A stretch of 64,000 nt of DNA. Source: Nocardia fluminea (GTDB lineage Bacteria; Actinomycetota; Actinomycetes; Mycobacteriales; Mycobacteriaceae). The stretch covers positions 2,170,001 through 2,234,000 of the forward strand of contig NZ_PJMW01000002.1 in NCBI RefSeq assembly GCF_002846365.1, read 5' to 3'. The position numbers and the translations under genes are program-made. Numbering within the stretch: position 1 is the stretch's first letter; each line of letters opens with the position of its first letter. A model generated the notes under the pieces. That model was not told the origin of the DNA. It searched no databases and saw nothing but the letters and a program-made list of their open reading frames with translations. Shown piece by piece: positions 8,231 through 17,815 of the stretch.

Positions 8231-9151
8231 ATGGAGCAATCAACGCCACTCCCTCCACCCGAGGACGACCCCGCGGCGCCAGCCGCCGATGTCACAGCGT
8301 TCATGGAGCATCGGCCTCGGCTGTTCTCGCTGGCCTATCGCATGTTCGGTGCGGCGAGCGAGGCCGAGGACGTTGTCCAGGAGGTCTATCTGCGGTGGGC
8401 GCTGGCCGACCACGCCGAGATTGCCAATATCGAAGCGTGGTTGACGACCGTCACCGTGAATCTGTGTCGCACGCAGCTGGTTTCGGCCCGCGCCCGGCGC
8501 GAGACCTACGTCGGGCAGTGGTTGCCGGAGCCGGTACCTACCGGTGGCGGCGCGCTCGGGCCGCTGGGGACCGTCGAGGAACGCGAGTCGGTCTCCCTGG
8601 CCGTGCTCACCGCGATGGAACGGCTCAGCCCGATCGAACGCGCCGTATTCGTGCTGCGCGAGGCCTTCGGTTACTCCCATGCCGAGATCGCGGAGATGCT
8701 CGATCTCACCGTGGCCAACACCCAGCAGATCTTCCATCGGGCCGGTCAACGGGTGCGCACCGGTAAGCAGCGCTTCGTGGTGTCAGCCGAGCACGCGCGC
8801 ACGATGATCGAGAAGTTCCTGCAGGCGGCCTCGACCGGCGATGTGGACGGTCTGCGCGAACTGCTTGCCGACGACGTCGTGTCGGTCGCCGATGGCGGCG
8901 GCCGGGTGGTCGCGGCCAAGATCCCGGTGGTCGGTGGCGATGTGGTCGCGCGCTACCTGTCCAAGCTGCGACGCTTCCTCGGTCCCACGGCGCGGTTCGA
9001 ATTCGCCGAGATCAACGGCGACGTGGGTCTGATCCTGATCCAGGACGAGATCGCGACCGGTGTACTCGTCTTCGACTTCGACGAAGCGGGCTCGATCGCG
9101 GCGGTTCGCACGGTCGTGAACCCGATCAAATTGGGCGCCGTGACTGTGTGA
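8231..9151 (+). CDS. ECF41-type RNA polymerase sigma factor with SnoaL-like C-terminal extension
   Basis: 306 aa. Region 2 spans ~22-90 (LFSLAYRMFG, EDVVQEVYLRW) and region 4 ~120-180 (LSPIERAVFVLREAFGYSH). A ~110-aa C-terminal SnoaL-like domain follows. The three hallmarks of the ECF41 group are present: WLPEP at 97-101, DGGG at 221-224 and a variant of NPDKL, here NPIKL at 297-301. In ECF41 proteins the fused domain replaces a separate anti-sigma factor and modulates activity. The usual genomic partner, a COE-class oxidoreductase, follows 84 bp downstream. SigJ-type proteins of mycobacteria have the same layout. The inducing signal is unknown. Confidence 0.93.
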   Translation: MEQSTPLPPPEDDPAAPAADVTAFMEHRPRLFSLAYRMFGAASEAEDVVQEVYLRWALADHAEIANIEAWLTTVTVNLCRTQLVSARARRETYVGQWLPEPVPTGGGALGPLGTVEERESVSLAVLTAMERLSPIERAVFVLREAFGYSHAEIAEMLDLTVANTQQIFHRAGQRVRTGKQRFVVSAEHARTMIEKFLQAASTGDVDGLRELLADDVVSVADGGGRVVAAKIPVVGGDVVARYLSKLRRFLGPTARFEFAEINGDVGLILIQDEIATGVLVFDFDEAGSIAAVRTVVNPIKLGAVTV

Positions 9152-9171
9152 TCCAGATCACGTCGAGAACC

Positions 9172-9198
9172 TGTCAGGAACTCGGGGGCTGATCGGTC
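9172..9198 (+). promoter_or_regulatory. candidate ECF41-dependent promoter of the oxidoreductase gene
   Basis: TGTCAGG at 9172-9178 and CGGTC at 9194-9198, 15 bp apart, resemble the published ECF41 promoter (TGTCACA at -35, CGTC at -10, about 16 bp spacer). It lies 38 bp before the oxidoreductase ATG and inside the gap after the sigma gene. Confidence 0.5.
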
Positions 9199-9235
9199 TG
9201 GTGTGTGTAGGCATTTCGAGAGAAGGAGCCACACC

Positions 9236-10318
9236 ATGACCGGTCAGCATCGGATCGTCGTCCTCGGCGCCGGGTACGCGGGACTCACCGCCGCCCGCGC
9301 CCTCGCGAAGAAGACTCGCGACACCAAGATCACCGTCGTGGACGGCCGCGCCGAATTCGTGCAGCGGGTGCGTCTGCACCAGGCCGCCGCCGGCCAGCCG
9401 GTCAAGCGGCTGGACCTGCGGAAGTCGCTGGGACGCAAGGGCGTCGAATTTCTCCAGGCGCGGGTTACCGACCTGGACCCGGAGCGCAAGATCGTCGCCC
9501 TCGACGGGGAGTGGACGCTGCACTACGACACCCTCGTCTACGCCCTGGGTAGCCAGGCCGACCGCGACGCCGTGCCCGGTGCGGCCGAGCACGCGAAGTT
9601 CGTCGCCACCGCCGAGGACGTGACGGAACTGTCAGGCCAGATCGTCATCGTCGGCTCGGGCCCGACCGGCATCGAACTGGCCACCGAACTCGCCGAGTCG
9701 CAGCCGGATTCGCGGATCAGCCTGCTCGGTACCGAGGATCCGGGTGCGTGGCTCTCGCCGCGCGCCCACGAGGCGATCCGTGCCGCGCTCACCCGTCTGG
9801 GTGTCGAAATCCGCTCCGGCGTCAAGGTTGTCGAGGTGCTGGCCGATGCCGTCCGGCTGGCCGACGGCACCCTGGTGCCCGCCGCCACCACCGTGTGGAC
9901 CACCGGGTTCACCGTTCCCGACCTGGCTCGGCGCGCGGGCCTCGAGGTCGCGGCCGACGGGCGCATCCGGACCGACAACACGCTGCGTTCGGTGTCGCAC
10001 CCCGATATCTACGCCGTCGGCGATGCCGCGCTGATGACGGGGGTGGACGGGCGCCCGCTGCGGATGGCCTGTGCGACAGCGATTCCCGCCGGGCAGTACG
10101 TGGTCGGCGCGATCACGGCGCGGGCGCGTGGGCGCGAACCGGAGCCGATGGTGGGGCGCTACGTGGCGCAGTGCATCAGCCTCGGCCGTCATGACGCGGT
10201 GCTGCAGGTCGTCAAGGCCGACGACACCCCCACGAAGACGGTGTTCACCGGTCGCATCGGTGTAATGATGAAGGAACTGATCGTGCGCGGGACCGCTTTC
10301 ACGGTGGGTTTGCGGTAG
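9236..10318 (+). CDS. NAD(P)/FAD-dependent oxidoreductase (NDH-2 / AIF-like)
   Basis: 360 aa. Residues ~6-35 give an FAD Rossmann motif (VVLGAGYAGLTAARAL) and ~138-165 a second dinucleotide motif (IVIVGSGPTGIELATEL). The FAD-closing motif DIYAVGDAAL is at ~257-266. No redox-active Cys pair and no C-terminal membrane helix are seen, so it is nearest to type II NADH dehydrogenase / AIF-like flavoproteins. The ATG at 9236 is chosen over an upstream frame because of the ribosome site AGAAGGAG just before it. As the neighbour of an ECF41 sigma factor it is probably that factor's target. The substrate is unknown. Confidence 0.9.
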   Translation: MTGQHRIVVLGAGYAGLTAARALAKKTRDTKITVVDGRAEFVQRVRLHQAAAGQPVKRLDLRKSLGRKGVEFLQARVTDLDPERKIVALDGEWTLHYDTLVYALGSQADRDAVPGAAEHAKFVATAEDVTELSGQIVIVGSGPTGIELATELAESQPDSRISLLGTEDPGAWLSPRAHEAIRAALTRLGVEIRSGVKVVEVLADAVRLADGTLVPAATTVWTTGFTVPDLARRAGLEVAADGRIRTDNTLRSVSHPDIYAVGDAALMTGVDGRPLRMACATAIPAGQYVVGAITARARGREPEPMVGRYVAQCISLGRHDAVLQVVKADDTPTKTVFTGRIGVMMKELIVRGTAFTVGLR

Positions 10319-10379
10319 AGCGCTCGGCACGTCGGTACCCGGCCGAATCGCACACTTCGTCGTACGTCAGTCGATCTTT

Positions 10380-10395
10380 CGACGCGAGAGCGTCG
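10380..10395. terminator. hairpin between convergent genes
   Basis: CGACGC-GAGA-GCGTCG, nested inside longer arms ATCGCACAC (10347-10355) and GTGTGCGAT (10398-10406). It sits between two convergent genes and could stop transcription from both sides. Confidence 0.45.
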
Positions 10396-10405
10396 TGGTG
10401 TGCGA

Positions 10406-11650
10406 TCAGGCCGGCTCATCCGCGCGAGTAGCGCGGGTGCGCAACGTTCGGGCAAGGGCGAGCGCCCACGGAGCGACCGCGATCAGGCCGAGCGTTGCCA
10501 GCCACGGCAGCCGCCACCACCAGCGGAGATCGTGCTCGGCCACGGTCGGGGCGCCGGTCAGCAGACGGGCTGTCGACGACCAGACCACGAACGCGTCACC
10601 GATCGGCATCAGCCCGAACGCATAGCGTTTCGACCACGGCAGGTCGATCGGCAGCCCGAGCAACTCGCCTTCCGAGCCGATCGCGGCCGCCAGCATCTGG
10701 TCACCGTTCACCCTGGCCGCGCCGACGGCGACCACAGTGGCGGACAGGCTGATCCCGGCGACCAGGGGCCCCGAGTCGACATCTCCGCTCCCGTCCACGC
10801 CCTTCGGATACTCCCGCACCGCCGGGCCGAAACCGCCTGGGTGAACGACGAAATGGTGGCGATACAGCGCGTACTGGCGCTGTGCGAACGCCGGGTCGAT
10901 CTCGGGCAGGAACCGGTGGATCACCGTCTGTGAGGTCGCCCGCGCACCGGTCTTCATCGAGCCGTCGGTCGATGCGACCTGATGCGGCAACAGCCCCGTC
11001 GACGGGTCGAGCCGAGTCTTCGTCTGCTCGACCCAGCGGTCGATGACCGCCGTGTACTTCGCGCCGAAAAGCTTGTCGTGCAATCGGAGTGAGGCGATGG
11101 CGACCGTCGAATCGACCGGCCACGCCTGTCCCTGGTAGGCCTGGAGAAAGGGTGTGTCCGCGGCCGCGAACGCCTGCGCGATCTCCGCGGTGTGCGTCGA
11201 GAAGCGCTGTACCTCCGCGGTATCGGTGTCGTCGAGCGACAGGATCGCCCCGCGCAACCAGTTCGTCCACCCTGCCCAGAACACCCCGTAGGTGGGCTGT
11301 AGCCGGGGGCTGAAAACCGCACGGCCCTCGTCGGACTCCAATCGCGCCAGCGCCCAGCGGGATTCACGCAGTGCCTCATCACGCAGCTCGGCGTCGGTCT
11401 GCGCGGCCTGCGCCCAGGCGAGACCGTAGAGGACGTTCGAGAAGACGTATCCCTCCGGAAACAGGTCCTGTGCGGCAGTATCCGATCCTTCGTCGAGCGA
11501 ATCACGCACGAAGGCCAGCTGGCGGGTCGTCGACCCGGGCTGTTCGCCGAGTCCCGGCTGTGGCCACAGCAGTCGCCCGGCCCCGACCAGGCATGCCACC
11601 GTCACGATGATCCCCACCACACGCGGCGCCCAGCGCCGAATTCTCCCCAT
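10406..11650 (-). CDS. membrane-anchored protein of unknown function
   Basis: 414 aa from ATG 11650; a TTG 30 bp upstream is possible but falls within the operator. One N-terminal helix (~8-28, VVGIIVTVACLVGAG) and one C-terminal helix (~378-400, WLATLGLIAVAPWALAL) flank a ~340-residue domain expected outside the membrane, rich in Trp/Tyr and helical (GLAWAQAAQ, YGVFWAGWTNWLRG). The pattern hints at an alpha-helical toroid such as carbohydrate-active or linalool-dehydratase-like folds, but I cannot assign a family. It diverges from the Clp-N/HTH gene across a shared operator, so the two are probably co-regulated. Confidence 0.75.
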   Translation of the reverse strand: MGRIRRWAPRVVGIIVTVACLVGAGRLLWPQPGLGEQPGSTTRQLAFVRDSLDEGSDTAAQDLFPEGYVFSNVLYGLAWAQAAQTDAELRDEALRESRWALARLESDEGRAVFSPRLQPTYGVFWAGWTNWLRGAILSLDDTDTAEVQRFSTHTAEIAQAFAAADTPFLQAYQGQAWPVDSTVAIASLRLHDKLFGAKYTAVIDRWVEQTKTRLDPSTGLLPHQVASTDGSMKTGARATSQTVIHRFLPEIDPAFAQRQYALYRHHFVVHPGGFGPAVREYPKGVDGSGDVDSGPLVAGISLSATVVAVGAARVNGDQMLAAAIGSEGELLGLPIDLPWSKRYAFGLMPIGDAFVVWSSTARLLTGAPTVAEHDLRWWWRLPWLATLGLIAVAPWALALARTLRTRATRADEPA

Positions 11651-11674
11651 GGCGACACTCTGCCAGGAATTTGC

Positions 11675-11721
11675 CGTCAACCAATCGTTGACGATCTGGC
11701 ATCGTCAACCTATGGTTGACG
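11675..11721. promoter_or_regulatory. divergent operator/promoter: two inverted copies of a 21-bp palindromic element
   Basis: Two perfect dyads, CGTCAACCAATCGTTGACG (11675-11693) and CGTCAACCTATGGTTGACG (11703-11721), are themselves arranged in inverse around CTGGC, giving four GTTGACG half-sites. On the + strand TTGACG (11688-11693), 17 bp, TATGGT (11711-11716) forms a near-consensus promoter whose +1 falls on the ATG at 11723, implying a leaderless mRNA. On the minus strand TTGACG (11708-11703), 17 bp, ATTGGT (11685-11680) could drive the divergent gene. Confidence 0.75.
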
Positions 11722-11722
11722 A

Positions 11723-12454
11723 ATGAGCACACCGAACTTTCGCCTCGACGACCTCATCGACGGCATCAAGAAGGCCCGCCCCGACAACGTCCTCGACCAA
11801 CTCTCCGACGCGGTGGTCGCCGCCAATCACCTCGGCGAGACCGCCGACCACCTGATCGGCCACTTCGTCGACCAGGCTCGCCGCTCCGGCGCCTCCTGGA
11901 CCGACATCGGCGCCAGCATGGGCGTCAGCAAGCAGGCCGTACAGAAACGATTCGTGCCCAAGGGGCCGAGCGACACGGCCGCCATGGACCCGCAGGCCGG
12001 CTTCGCCAAGTTCACCGACCGGGCCCGGCAGGTGGTCGTCGGCTCGCAGGAGGCGGCCCGCGCCTCGGGAAGTAGCCAGATCGCGCTCGGGCATCTGATC
12101 CTCGGCCTGATCGGGCAGACGGAGGGTCTGGCCGCCAAGGAGATCATCGCCAGGGGTGTCTCACTGGACGCGGTGCGCGATGCCGCGACCGCCTCGCTGC
12201 CCGCCGCCGACGGTGACGTGCCCGCTCTCATCCCTTTCGACGGCGACACGAAGAAGGTACTCGAGCTCACCTTTCGCGAGGCGCTGCGGCTCGGCCACAA
12301 CTACATCGGCACCGAGCACATCCTGCTGGCTCTGCTGGAACAGGAGAACGGCACGGGCGTACTCAGCGGTCTGGGCCTTGACAAGGCCGTCGTCGAGGCC
12401 GAACTCGTCGAGCTGCTGAATCAGTTCCTGGCTTCGGTGCAGGACGAGGCCTGA
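11723..12454 (+). CDS. Clp N-terminal-domain protein with N-terminal helix-turn-helix
   Basis: 243 aa. Residues ~45-75 contain a helix-turn-helix (GASWTDIGASMGVSKQAVQKR). Residues ~90-240 are two copies of the Clp R-domain motif found at the N terminus of ClpC/ClpA (LGHLILGLI and IGTEHILLALLEQENGTG), but no AAA ATPase module follows. Such proteins could act as free-standing substrate or adaptor-binding modules that also bind DNA. The start lies 1 bp after a four-half-site operator, so autoregulation is likely. groEL, 240 bp downstream, has its own CIRCE-controlled promoter. Confidence 0.85.
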   Translation: MSTPNFRLDDLIDGIKKARPDNVLDQLSDAVVAANHLGETADHLIGHFVDQARRSGASWTDIGASMGVSKQAVQKRFVPKGPSDTAAMDPQAGFAKFTDRARQVVVGSQEAARASGSSQIALGHLILGLIGQTEGLAAKEIIARGVSLDAVRDAATASLPAADGDVPALIPFDGDTKKVLELTFREALRLGHNYIGTEHILLALLEQENGTGVLSGLGLDKAVVEAELVELLNQFLASVQDEA

Positions 12455-12495
12455 GCGGCGGTCGCGCCCGGTATGTCCCGCGCGCCGGGCGCGAC

Positions 12496-12522
12496 CTTGC
12501 ACTCTCACCACCTGAGTGCTAA
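12496..12522 (+). promoter_or_regulatory. CIRCE element 1 (HrcA operator)
   Basis: CTTGCACTC-N9-GAGTGCTAA, one mismatched pair from the consensus TTAGCACTC-N9-GAGTGCTAA. It is located 172 bp before the groEL ATG. HrcA binds such sites and represses chaperonin genes until heat shock. Confidence 0.92.
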
Positions 12523-12529
12523 AAATGGC

Positions 12530-14322
<1,793 letters not shown>

Positions 14323-14350
14323 TCTCCTGATCAGTTTTCCAGCTAGTCAC

Positions 14351-14384
14351 GAAGGCCGGCCCACTTCCGAGTGGGCCGGCCTTC
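14351..14384 (+). terminator. groEL terminator
   Basis: Perfect 14-bp stem GAAGGCCGGCCCAC / GTGGGCCGGCCTTC with a 6-nt TTCCGA loop, 28 bp after the groEL stop. Confidence 0.9.
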
Positions 14385-14405
14385 GGCATGAATGGGGGAA
14401 CGAAT

Positions 14406-14738
14406 ATGGCAATCGTCCACACGGTCCGCAAGTACTGGTTGTTCTGTGTACTGATGGGGATAATTTGCGGCTGGGTGATCTTGTCGGGTCTGCTCGATCT
14501 TGCCGACGATACTGTCACCTGTCACGACTGGAGCCCTCTCGTCCTGGATTTCACCAGCTATGACATGGCCCCTGGCGACAACTCGTGCTCGATGTCGAAG
14601 TCCGGCGCCAACTACGCGGACGTGAAAATGATCAACAACACGATGGACTCGGTGAAGGTCATCATCGGTGCGGTGATGTTGTGGATAGGTTGGTCCGCGA
14701 TACGCGACCTAGCCAAGAGGGACTATCCGAGCGAATAG
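14406..14738 (+). CDS. small membrane protein, unknown function
   Basis: 110 aa. Two hydrophobic helices (~12-36, WLFCVLMGIICGWVILSGLL; ~82-98, VIIGAVMLWIGWSAI) bracket a ~45-aa polar loop containing two Cys (VTCHDW, NSCSMS), probably extracytoplasmic and disulfide-linked. ATG 14406 is preferred over an ATG 18 bp upstream because GGGGGAA lies just before it. It begins right after the groEL terminator. No known family. Confidence 0.65.
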   Translation: MAIVHTVRKYWLFCVLMGIICGWVILSGLLDLADDTVTCHDWSPLVLDFTSYDMAPGDNSCSMSKSGANYADVKMINNTMDSVKVIIGAVMLWIGWSAIRDLAKRDYPSE

Positions 14739-14755
14739 ACCGGACCCGCGCGAGG

Positions 14756-15556
14756 TCAGCCGACCGGGGTCAGGCGGAGGCGTTCGGCTAGTTCGTTGAA
14801 GATGTAGAAGTTGGGGATGGTGCTGACGGGGGCCAGGGACATCCACATGCCGGAGAGTTTGATGCGGATGTGGCCGCTGCGGGCGTCGATGAGCTGGATG
14901 TCTTCCCAGGGCAGGGCTTCGTCGCGGAAGGTGAGGGCGTCGAGGGAGAGGGAGAGGTCGCCGAAGGGGACGGTTTCGCCGTTGTCGATGGCGGCTACCG
15001 CGACGGGGAGTTGAGTGGCGGTGACGGCGGATTGGATGGCGCGGGCCCATTCGCGGGCGCGGGCGAAACCCTCTTCGTCGATGGTCGCTTCGACACCGCC
15101 GGGACCCGACAGTTCCAGCAGGTAGGTGACGGGGGTGGTGTCGTGGAAGGGAATCGAGTGCTGACGCACTTCGGTGCTGTCCCACCGGAATCCGGCCACG
15201 CGCTGGCCGGAGCGGTAGACGGTGACGCCGTGGTCGAACAGGTCGATGCGAGCGGCGCGGTTCTGCCGGTTGATGACCCCGCGGTGTAGCGCGAGCAGGA
15301 CGGGTGCGGCCGCGATCACGAGAAGTGCCACACCGCCCTGCCATCCGCCGACCGCGCCGACGATGATGCCGATGGTGGCGATACAGCCCGCGACGATCCC
15401 GCAGCCGCGCACGAAGGTGTCGTCGGCGGGGGTGGCGAGAAAGGTGTCACGGTGCGCGCCGAGATGCTGATACTCCGCCATCAGGTGTATCAGTTGGGTC
15501 AACGGCACCGTGTGCCGAGTATCGGCTACGTCCTCCGGCCTGTTCGGAGTGATCAC
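14756..15556 (-). CDS. DUF6585-like membrane protein, unknown function
   Basis: 266 aa from a GTG at 15556 that follows GGAGGGACGA; an ATG at 15568 is in frame but has no ribosome site. Two hydrophobic helices (~48-68 and ~72-90, GIVAGCIATIGIIVGAVGG, GGVALLVIAAAPVLLAL) are followed by two beta-rich stretches with alternating aromatic and charged residues (IDLFDHGVTVYRSGQR, DALTFRDEALPWEDIQ), like the PH-like modules of DUF6585 proteins. Function unknown. It is convergent with the 110-aa gene. Confidence 0.7.
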   Translation of the reverse strand: MITPNRPEDVADTRHTVPLTQLIHLMAEYQHLGAHRDTFLATPADDTFVRGCGIVAGCIATIGIIVGAVGGWQGGVALLVIAAAPVLLALHRGVINRQNRAARIDLFDHGVTVYRSGQRVAGFRWDSTEVRQHSIPFHDTTPVTYLLELSGPGGVEATIDEEGFARAREWARAIQSAVTATQLPVAVAAIDNGETVPFGDLSLSLDALTFRDEALPWEDIQLIDARSGHIRIKLSGMWMSLAPVSTIPNFYIFNELAERLRLTPVG

Positions 15557-15662
15557 TCGTCCCTCCATGAGGCGTTTTCATCCGCGGCGAAGCGTATGCG
15601 AAGCGGCGGAATATTGCCACCGGTACGGCGCTGAAATCCTGGCCTCGACCGGGCGGAATGGC

Positions 15663-16349
15663 TCAGCCGATGGCGAAAGCGACGAAGAATCCCGCCGCGG
15701 TTGCCATTCCGACCCACCAGCCGCCTTCGCGGTACGCCTCGGGGATGAGCGAGTCGGCCAGCACCGCGATCGTGGCGCCGCCCGCGAACGCTTGCACCGC
15801 GCTGATCGCGGTCGGCGAAACCGAGTCGGCGTAAGCGTTTCCCAGCACGGTCACCGCGACGAGCACCGCGGCTGTCACCGCCCAGAGCGCGAAGGTCCGC
15901 CCCGCCTCGAACCCGTGTTGCTCGCGCATGAGTACCGCTCCGCTGACGGCCTCGGGCACATTGCCCGCCGCGATCGCCACGACCAGCACCAATCCTCCTC
16001 CACCACTGAGGGATACACCCAGTGCGAGGTTCTCCGGCACGCCGTCGAGGACGGTTCCCAGCAGCAACGCCCAGCCGATGGCGGCGGGCCCCAGCTTGTT
16101 CTCGATGAGGTGGTTGGCGACCACGTAGACCCCCGCGCCGGCGAACAGCGCGGTGCCGGCGAGCAGCGCACCGTCGCGGTGGAACGCGGGTGCGAACAGT
16201 TCCTCCGAGATCGCCGCGATCATGGTGCCCGCACCGAAGGCCATCATCGCGGCGAGCACGGCTTTCGGCAGCGTCCAGCGCAGCCCCACTGCCACTCCGA
16301 GCAGCAGCGGGACCGCGGTACCGAGGCCGTACAGCAGGGCGGTAGACAT
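15663..16349 (-). CDS. ZIP-family divalent metal transporter
   Basis: 228 aa with about seven to eight membrane helices. Helix motifs LDGVPENLALGVSL and AAGNVPEAVSGAVLM carry the paired His/Asn/Pro-Glu metal-site features of the bacterial ZIP (GufA/ZupT) group, though the usual His of HN(x)PEG is replaced by Asp/Gly. Residues GAGTMIAAISEEL (~40-52) give another acidic site. It would import zinc or related cations. The ATG at 16349 is the first in the conserved region; longer open frame upstream overlaps the divergent hydrolase remnant. Confidence 0.82.
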   Translation of the reverse strand: MSTALLYGLGTAVPLLLGVAVGLRWTLPKAVLAAMMAFGAGTMIAAISEELFAPAFHRDGALLAGTALFAGAGVYVVANHLIENKLGPAAIGWALLLGTVLDGVPENLALGVSLSGGGGLVLVVAIAAGNVPEAVSGAVLMREQHGFEAGRTFALWAVTAAVLVAVTVLGNAYADSVSPTAISAVQAFAGGATIAVLADSLIPEAYREGGWWVGMATAAGFFVAFAIG

Positions 16350-16400
16350 GTCCGACAGCCTATTCGGCGGCGTGCCGAGGCCGGCGATGCTCCGGCTAGG

Positions 16401-16952
16401 GTGGTTGACGTGTTGGTTGTGGACGAGGGTGAACCCACCGCCCCGGCGATCGTGTTCCTGCACGGCATTCCGGGATCGGTCGACTGGTTCGCCGCCGTCG
16501 CCGAGCGGATGGTCGCGAACTTCCGGGTGATCCGCGTGGACATGCGCGAACTGGGCACCGACGGCGACTTCGGCGCGGCGGCGCGGACCGCCCCGGTCCT
16601 CGCGCTCATGGACGATCTCGACCTCACCGACGTGACGGTGGTCGGCCACTCGTTCGGCGCCGAGATCGCGCTGGAACTCGCCGCCGCCTCGCGCCGCATC
16701 GCTCGCGTCGTCGTCGTGGGCCAGGCACCGGACTACCGCGCCGCGCGCATCCCGGCCGCCGATCCCACTGACGGCGAACCGCGAACTTCCCGGTGGTCGT
16801 GCGCGTGGACTCGCCGACGCGGGTTCTGCCGGAACGTTCCGGCGGGCGCGGGTCTCAGCGCTCGGCGGCGTCCTTCACCTTGTTCAGCGTCTCCCGCATT
16901 CCCGAGACCAGGTCGGCCTCGAACTTCTCCTCGCCGCCCATGGCGACCTTGA
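16401..16952 (+). pseudogene. alpha/beta hydrolase, truncated
   Basis: From a GTG at 16401 the frame encodes a normal alpha/beta-hydrolase N-terminal half: oxyanion-hole motif FLHGIPGSVDWF, then the nucleophile elbow VVGHSFGAEIALELAA. After about residue 125 (near 16770) the translation loses any family character (Arg/Pro/Ser-rich, reading antisense through the next gene) and the acid and His of the triad are missing. The family is usually ~260-290 aa. A deletion has probably joined the remnant to the downstream gene. A short stretch in another frame (FPVVVRVDSP, ~16785) may be a residual piece. Probably not functional. Confidence 0.6.
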
Positions 16953-17307
16953 TCGCGCCGCGCAGCCAGCCGGGCAGGCCCTTGGCGTCGACGGTGCGCG
17001 TCTCGACGACGCGGGTGCCGGTGGCGGTCGGCTCGAGCTCGTAGGCCCAGACCGTGCGGTTCTCGTTCATCCGGAACGCCAGCGCCTTGTTCGGCTCGAA
17101 GCGCACGATCCGCGAAGTGGTCGGGTAGATCTTCCAGCCCACCTTGTTGACGTTGACGGTGAAGGCGCCGTCGCGGACGCCGCCGAGCGCGACCATCTTC
17201 ACTGTCGTCGGGCTGAGCTCGGACATGCGGCGCAGATCTCCGAGTACCGTCCAGACCTTCTCCGGCGGTGCTGCGATGTCGATGCTGGCTTCGAGAGTGT
17301 TCGGCAA
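16855..17307 (-). CDS. SRPBCC (polyketide cyclase/START-like) family protein
   Basis: 150 aa. The start is a TTG at 17307 because GGAGG lies 5 bp upstream and the family N terminus (ASIDIAAPPEKVWTVLGD) follows at once; GTG/ATG starts farther up are in frame but poorly placed. Typical helix-grip elements: MVALGGVRDG, WAYELEPTATGTRVVETR, then the long C-terminal helix with EADLVSGMRETLNKVKD. Such proteins bind hydrophobic ligands; the ligand is unknown. It is next to the broken hydrolase on the opposite strand. Confidence 0.8.
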   Translation of the reverse strand: MPNTLEASIDIAAPPEKVWTVLGDLRRMSELSPTTVKMVALGGVRDGAFTVNVNKVGWKIYPTTSRIVRFEPNKALAFRMNENRTVWAYELEPTATGTRVVETRTVDAKGLPGWLRGAIKVAMGGEEKFEADLVSGMRETLNKVKDAAER

Positions 17308-17655
17308 CGGTGCCTCCGGGTATGCGTGACGGATTGTCACGCTCAGCATAGGCACCGTGGGATCACCCGCCCTCCGCCTGTGGTCGGATCTTGTCCGTCA
17401 CCGGCGCGCGTTTCGATTAGTTCCCGGTACCGCCGCAGTTGGTGTCGCACATTGGTACACTCGCGTTTCACATCGTGGTCGTCCCGGGCTGGTTGCCCGT
17501 TGGTGAGACCGAACTTCTCGGGTCTTGTGTCTCGCGACAAAAAATTCTAGAAAATTCCTTTAAAACACTCACGCTTCACATTGCGTCTGGGTATCGTCCG
17601 AGACGGCAAATGGCCCGTGACAACGAAGTCACAAAACATCGACTTGGAGTGACAC
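17308..17655 (+). other. gene-free stretch with a locally AT-rich core
   Basis: About 350 bp without a convincing gene. Bases ~17538-17580 (AAAAAATTCTAGAAAATTCC and following) are far more AT-rich than anything nearby, and probably hold the promoter of the 36-aa gene that follows. Small open frames here have poor codon pattern and no ribosome site. Confidence 0.5.
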
Positions 17656-17766
17656 ATGCTTTACAACATCACTGACGACAGCAGCGACGGCAACATTTTG
17701 ACCCTGCTGCTCGGACTGCTCACCAGCTCGCTGAGCACCGGTTCGGTGCAGGGCTCGGGCAACTGA
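17656..17766 (+). CDS. 36-aa small peptide with its own terminator
   Basis: ATG 17656 is preceded by TTGGAGTGACAC (GGAG, about 6 nt). The peptide has an acidic polar start (MLYNITDDSSDGN), a Leu-rich core (ILTLLLGLLTSSLS) too short and polar-flanked to be a clear membrane span, and a Gly/Ser tail (TGSVQGSGN). An AT-rich upstream region and a very strong terminator 49 bp downstream mark it as an independent transcription unit. No known family comes to mind; a secreted or leader peptide is possible, but there is no cysteine and no obvious modification enzyme next to it. Confidence 0.55.
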   Translation: MLYNITDDSSDGNILTLLLGLLTSSLSTGSVQGSGN

Positions 17767-17815
17767 GCCGTCTGTAGCCATCTTTCGGCTAACGCGCGGT
17801 TGGCCGATCGGGCAG

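Noticed and set aside
10406..11680. TTG at 11680 as start of the 424-codon version of the membrane-anchored protein
   Set aside because: It falls inside the left dyad and upstream of the predicted transcript start; ATG 11650 puts the basic residues directly before the membrane helix.
17326..17655. Short ORFs in the AT-rich leader before the 36-aa gene
   Set aside because: No ribosome site, unlikely composition, mutually overlapping.
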